DNA of 21,765 nt from Anaerolineales bacterium UBA3905 (lineage in GTDB: Bacteria > Chloroflexota > Anaerolineae > Caldilineales > Caldilineaceae): positions 15,329 through 37,093 of the forward strand of contig DGFH01000026.1 of NCBI GenBank assembly GCA_002391565.1, in the 5' to 3' direction. Below, piece by piece: positions 18,347 to 21,765 of the stretch. The notes under the pieces are model-generated. The model was not told the DNA's origin. It saw only the letters and a list, made by a program, of their open reading frames with translations, and made no database searches. The translations under genes and the position numbers were made by a program. How positions within the stretch are numbered: position 1 is the first letter of the stretch; each line of letters starts with the position of its first letter.

Positions 18347-20344
18347 TCAGTCATCACCAGGCGCATAGGCAAGCCCACGCACACTTTCTGTGCGTCGTCG
18401 CGTGGCGTGGGGCCAGGCAGCGATCAGGGTGCCGATGACCAGCACGATGCCGCCGACCCACATCCACGCTGTGAGCGGGTTGATATAAATGGTGAACGTC
18501 GCCGAAGTGCCGCCGTTGTCCCAGCCGTTCAGCACCACATAAATATCCTCGATCGGCGACATGTGCAAGCCGACCTCACTGGTGGGCATGTCGGGCGTCT
18601 TGTCGTAGATATTGCGTTTGGGGTATAGCGTCTCGACTTGCTTGCCACTATCCAGGCTGTAGACATCGACAACGCCAGCAAACTCGATCAGGTTAGCCTG
18701 GCGGTTGCTCTCCATGCCCTGGAAGACCAATTCATAGCGCCCAATGGCGGCGCGCTCACCCTTAGCCAGCGTGACGCTAAGCGACTGCTGGTAGAACTCG
18801 TTGCCGATCACCGCCACGCCAATCATCACGATGCCCAGGTGAACGATGTAACCGCCGTAACGCCGACCGTTGCGGCTCCACAAATTGACAACAGCGACCA
18901 GGAAATTCTCGCCAGTTGTCGCGCGACGCGCCATCACCCCACGCACATACTCCTGCACGATGGTGGCGACGACGAAGCCGCAAATCGCCAGCCCGATGAC
19001 CGGGTAGAGGCTACGCGCCACAACGAAGACCAGCGCACCCACCGCCAACGCCGCCAGGATGGGAAAGGTGAATTGTTTGCGGAAGGCTGCCATACTGGTG
19101 TGGCGCCAGCCCAACAGCGGCGCCACACCCATCAACAGCAACAATAGCAAGAATAGTGGCCCGTTGACCTTGTTGAAGAAAGGCGCCGCCACGCTGATGC
19201 GTTCGCCGGTCAAGATTTCGCTGAACATAGGGAAGAAAGTGCCCCACAACGTGGCGAAGGCGATGCCAGCAAAGAGCCAGTTGTTGGCAAGAAAGGCGGC
19301 TTCCCGACTTGAATAGGAGTCAATCGTGTGTTCGCCGCGCAGCAATGGCAGCCGGTCGAAGAGCAACCAGAGGAAGCCAAAAACGATAATGATCAGAAAA
19401 CCCAGGAAATAGGGGCCTACGTCACTACGCGCAAAGCTGTGCACACTTTCGAGCACACCGCTACGGGTGGTAAAGGTGCCAAGAATGACCAGAAAGTAGG
19501 TCAGCCAGATCAATACGACATTCCATACCTTGAGAATGCCGCGTTGCTCCTGGATGATGATGCTGTGCAGAAAGGCGGTGCCCGTCAGCCAGGGCAGGAA
19601 GCTGGCGTTTTCGACCGGATCCCATGCCCAGTAGCCGCCCCAACCCAGTTCCATGTATGCCCACTGGCTGCCCATGATGATGCCGGCGGAAAGAAACATC
19701 CAGGGAATGAGCGTCCATCGGCGCACAGTGCGCACCCATTCGTTGTCGAGCCGCTTACTGATCAACGCGCCTACGGCGAAGGCAAAGGGCACCGCCATGC
19801 CGACATAGCCAAGATAGAGCATGACCGGATGGATGATCATCCAGTAATTTTGCAGCAGCGGATTCAACCCCTGTCCATCTGGCGGCAGAAAGCCAACGCG
19901 CTTGAAAGGATCGGTGGCAAAGACCAGCAACGTGAGAAAGAAGAGCGAGGTGGTCAACAGTACGCTGTTGACGTAGGGCATGATCACCTGGTGACGATGG
20001 CGGTTGGCAAAGGCGACGATGGCGCTATAGCCGGAGAGCAACAGGCACCAGAAGAGCAGGCTGCCTGCCTGGCCACCCCACAACGCCGAGAACTTATAGA
20101 AGGTCGGCAGTGCACGCTCTGAATGGTTCCAGACATAGCTCAACTGGAACGCATCGGTCAGCAAGCCGTACCACAGGATCACAGCCGCAACCAGGACAAG
20201 CCCGGCAACTGCGTAGACGGCGTGGAAACTGCTCTGGATCAGGCGGGTGTTGCGTCGTTGCCCGCCAAAGTAACCGGCCAGGATGCCAAACGCCGCTAAC
20301 ACCAACGCAGTCAGCAAAATCAAGTGACCGATGTCAAAGATCAT
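18347..20344 (-). CDS. ccmF: Cytochrome c haem lyase subunit CcmF
   Basis: Multi-membrane-spanning protein that attaches haem to apocytochrome c on the outer face of the cytoplasmic membrane. The 665-residue protein has many hydrophobic segments from residue 4 on, SALWGGQAGSLLFW (87-100), the HPVMLYLGYVG segment (His172) and the WWD haem-handling region around 228-251 (ELGWGGYWAWDPVENAS), followed by LHS (His260). A large soluble loop between about 520 and 630 precedes the last membrane segment. Length matches CcmF. The ATG at 20344 has only a weak purine run upstream. It follows ccmG by 71 bp. Confidence 0.95.
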   Translation of the reverse strand: MIFDIGHLILLTALVLAAFGILAGYFGGQRRNTRLIQSSFHAVYAVAGLVLVAAVILWYGLLTDAFQLSYVWNHSERALPTFYKFSALWGGQAGSLLFWCLLLSGYSAIVAFANRHRHQVIMPYVNSVLLTTSLFFLTLLVFATDPFKRVGFLPPDGQGLNPLLQNYWMIIHPVMLYLGYVGMAVPFAFAVGALISKRLDNEWVRTVRRWTLIPWMFLSAGIIMGSQWAYMELGWGGYWAWDPVENASFLPWLTGTAFLHSIIIQEQRGILKVWNVVLIWLTYFLVILGTFTTRSGVLESVHSFARSDVGPYFLGFLIIIVFGFLWLLFDRLPLLRGEHTIDSYSSREAAFLANNWLFAGIAFATLWGTFFPMFSEILTGERISVAAPFFNKVNGPLFLLLLLLMGVAPLLGWRHTSMAAFRKQFTFPILAALAVGALVFVVARSLYPVIGLAICGFVVATIVQEYVRGVMARRATTGENFLVAVVNLWSRNGRRYGGYIVHLGIVMIGVAVIGNEFYQQSLSVTLAKGERAAIGRYELVFQGMESNRQANLIEFAGVVDVYSLDSGKQVETLYPKRNIYDKTPDMPTSEVGLHMSPIEDIYVVLNGWDNGGTSATFTIYINPLTAWMWVGGIVLVIGTLIAAWPHATRRRTESVRGLAYAPGDD

Positions 20345-20415
20345 GATGGTCGTCTCTTTCTCTTTGTCACATCAATGACGTAACGCGCTGCGTCTCACAC
20401 AGCACAGGTCATTTC

Positions 20416-21000
20416 CTATGGACGGATTTGATCTAGCAGTTCATCCAGACGCGCCTGGCTGACGATTGGCCCGATGACGAGTTCAGTGATGTTGCCCTGA
20501 GGGTCGATGAAGAAGGTCTCCGGCACCCCTTTGATGCCGTAACGCCGCGCCGCCGCGCTTTGCAGGTCCGGGCCGCTCGGATAGGTGATGTCGAACTCCT
20601 CCAGATAGGCTTTGGCGGCTGGCTCCTGGTCGAGATAATCCAGACCGATGAAGACAATGCCGTTGCCTTGTTCACGACGCCAGGTGGCTTCCAACAAAGC
20701 AGCTTCGTCGCGGCATGGGTCACACCAGCTGGCCCAAAAGTTTAGCACAACGCCTTGTCCGCGCAGATCGCTGAGGGAGATCGTTTGGCCGTCGAAGGTG
20801 GTGAACGTGAATTCAGGCGCCACACCATCGGCGCGATGCTCCGACTGGTTGGTCTGCACCAGTCGCAGCGCCAGGAGGATAACGAAGCCAAGCAAGATCA
20901 AGACAAAGATAGCCTGCCAGATCCGCACGGTGCGTCTGCGGGTGGTCAGGTCGCTACTCTCTGCGCCTGGCATCGGGTCGGGAATTGTCACCTCAGTCAT
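20416..21000 (-). CDS. Thioredoxin-like thiol reductase CcmG/ResA
   Basis: Membrane-anchored TlpA/ResA-type protein that reduces the haem-binding cysteines of apocytochrome c outside the membrane. The 194-residue protein has one membrane segment at 27-48 and a thioredoxin fold with FWASWCDPC (Cys93, Cys96) and the cis-proline loop GVPETFFIDPQG. Length is normal for CcmG/DsbE. It overlaps ccmH by 8 bp; a GGAG-rich site lies about 10 bases before the ATG. Confidence 0.93.
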   Translation of the reverse strand: MTEVTIPDPMPGAESSDLTTRRRTVRIWQAIFVLILLGFVILLALRLVQTNQSEHRADGVAPEFTFTTFDGQTISLSDLRGQGVVLNFWASWCDPCRDEAALLEATWRREQGNGIVFIGLDYLDQEPAAKAYLEEFDITYPSGPDLQSAAARRYGIKGVPETFFIDPQGNITELVIGPIVSQARLDELLDQIRP

Positions 21001-21511
21001 AACGCTTTAGCTCCTCCTGCAGACGCGCCTGATATTCGTCGGTCGGGTTTGCAGTGGGAGGGGCGCTGTCCTCCACAGGGGCGCCGACCATCCTGCGCAT
21101 CCGCTGCCACACAAAGACGCCGCCACCGATCAAAGCCACCACCGGCAAGATCCATGCCAGCCAGTTGAAGCCCTCCATCGGTGGTTCGCCCATGACCTGG
21201 GGGCCATATTGCGCCACAAAGTAGCTCTTGATTGCATCTTTGGGTTCACCCGCCGCCAGCTTTTCGGCGATCACATCGCGCATCTGTTCGCAGGCTTTGA
21301 GTTCGCAGGCGTCAAGGCGCACGCCACTGCATAGGGGGCACCACAATTCGTCCGCCACATCTTTGACATCATTGGAGGTGACAGCCGTGTTGGCGGCGGT
21401 CGGCGTCGGGTTGCTCGCCTGTGCAACAACTGCGTGTGGCTTGAGTGACACGCCCAACAACACGCCAACCAGCATCAGTAGTAAGAAAGTTCGAGATTGG
21501 AATGGCAGCAT
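20993..21511 (-). CDS. ccmH: Cytochrome c maturation protein CcmH, four-cysteine variant
   Basis: Thiol protein that presents reduced apocytochrome c to the haem lyase. The 172-residue protein has a signal peptide or anchor (9-30), then the CcmH helical domain with LWCPLCSG (Cys58, Cys61) where the classical form is LRCxxCQ, followed by two more cysteines in DACELKACEQ (Cys69, Cys74). YGPQVMGEPPMEGFNWLAWILPVV leads into a membrane segment (116-136). The start at 21511 lacks a clear ribosome-binding site but is 44 bp from a good -10 box. It is the first gene of the cluster. CcmABCDE are not in the window. Confidence 0.9.
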   Translation of the reverse strand: MLPFQSRTFLLLMLVGVLLGVSLKPHAVVAQASNPTPTAANTAVTSNDVKDVADELWCPLCSGVRLDACELKACEQMRDVIAEKLAAGEPKDAIKSYFVAQYGPQVMGEPPMEGFNWLAWILPVVALIGGGVFVWQRMRRMVGAPVEDSAPPTANPTDEYQARLQEELKRYD

Positions 21512-21561
21512 AGATAGTTCTGAAGCAAATAGGTCGCATACGACATCGTTTCGTGGCCGGA

Positions 21562-21570
21562 ATTATAACA
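21562..21570 (-). promoter_or_regulatory. Extended -10 promoter of the ccm cluster
   Basis: Minus-strand TGTTATAAT: a perfect TATAAT (21562-21567) with TGn directly upstream. A -35 box is poor, as is usual for extended -10 promoters. Transcription would begin near 21555, about 44 bp before the ccmH start. Confidence 0.6.
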
Positions 21571-21635
21571 CATCCTTGCCAGATCGATGATCATTTGCGC
21601 ATGAATTCACTAGATTTTCTAACCTTTGTGCAAAC

Positions 21636-21672
21636 AAAAAACAGAGGCCGGGGAACAGAGTCGCCCGGCCTC
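21636..21672 (-). terminator. Intrinsic terminator of the gene at the right edge
   Basis: GAGGCCGGG (21644-21652) and CCCGGCCTC (21664-21672) form a 9-bp stem with an 11-nt loop; on the minus strand it is followed by TGTTTTTTG. It lies 36 bp after the TAA of the edge gene and isolates the ccm promoter from it. Confidence 0.85.
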
Positions 21673-21707
21673 CAGTTTAGCAGAAGCAACGAATGGCGCA
21701 ACGTTGA

Positions 21708-21765
21708 TTACGGCCGCGTCATGGCCGAGACATCCCCACCGATGTCTTCGATACTGTCATAGAGC
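21708..21765 (-). CDS. C-terminal end of an unidentified protein (truncated by window edge)
   Basis: The minus strand is open from the edge to TAA at 21708-21710, giving 18 residues that end in SIEDIGGDVSAMTRP. A strong terminator follows after 36 bp, which supports this being a real gene end. Too short to identify. Confidence 0.5.
   Translation of the reverse strand, partial: LYDSIEDIGGDVSAMTRP

Overview
The window is a GC-rich bacterial chromosome segment of ordinary metabolic genes with some unusual non-coding DNA. The most likely host is a member of the Chloroflexota (Caldilinea/Anaerolineae-like). The reasons are the GC-rich coding style, the simple heptameric and palindromic repeats between genes, a lipoprotein solute-binding protein beside a fused binding-protein-dependent permease, a cytochrome c maturation set with a zinc-ribbon CcmI-like protein, and a four-cysteine CcmH. 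This is inference; there is no rRNA or other phylogenetic marker here.

Layout, left to right. (1) 1-624 (+) is the C-terminal part of a xylulokinase-type sugar kinase. (2) 863-7223, all on the minus strand and read right to left, is a complete 2-aminoethylphosphonate (AEP) use cluster: lipoprotein binding protein, ABC ATPase, fused permease, AEP:pyruvate transaminase PhnW and phosphonoacetaldehyde hydrolase PhnX. Together they import AEP and convert it to alanine, acetaldehyde and phosphate. (3) 7349-8977 (-) is a CYTH-CHAD protein, a polyphosphate-associated fold. (4) 9174-14920 (-) is an assimilatory sulfate reduction operon: sulfite reductase, APS/PAPS reductase, two sirohaem genes (precorrin-2 dehydrogenase and uroporphyrinogen-III methyltransferase), and a fused ATP sulfurylase/APS kinase. 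(5) 14921-15802 is an 880-bp divergent control region. (6) 15803-16844 (+) holds a DksA/TraR-type zinc-finger protein followed by uracil phosphoribosyltransferase. (7) 16862-17653 (-) is a TrmH/SpoU-type RNA methyltransferase. (8) 17759-21511 (-) is a cytochrome c maturation cluster, ccmH-ccmG-ccmF plus a CcmI-like zinc-ribbon protein. (9) The right edge has the end of another minus-strand gene and its terminator.

The most interesting part is the control region. On the minus strand a near-consensus sigma-70 promoter (TTGACA, 17 bp, TACAAT) starts a leader of about 225 nt that ends in a strong intrinsic terminator about 320 bp before the sulfite reductase gene. Within the leader one segment (CGAACTC) can pair either with an upstream GAGTTCG, closing a nested stem-loop, or with the 5' arm of the terminator. 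These are mutually exclusive folds, as in riboswitches and attenuators. I could not match it to a known class (SAM-I, T-box and cobalamin hallmarks are absent). It is therefore a candidate undescribed regulatory RNA for sulfate assimilation, or alternatively a free-standing small RNA. A 12-bp direct repeat (ATCGTGTCAAAT, 23-bp period) sits between this promoter and a good divergent promoter for dksA-upp, and looks like an operator.

Other non-coding features include perfect hairpins between cistrons of the AEP operon, a heptameric repeat between phnW and phnX, an interspersed 'CTCTGCG' palindrome, and a repeat that appears to encode the C-terminal tail of the RNA methyltransferase.
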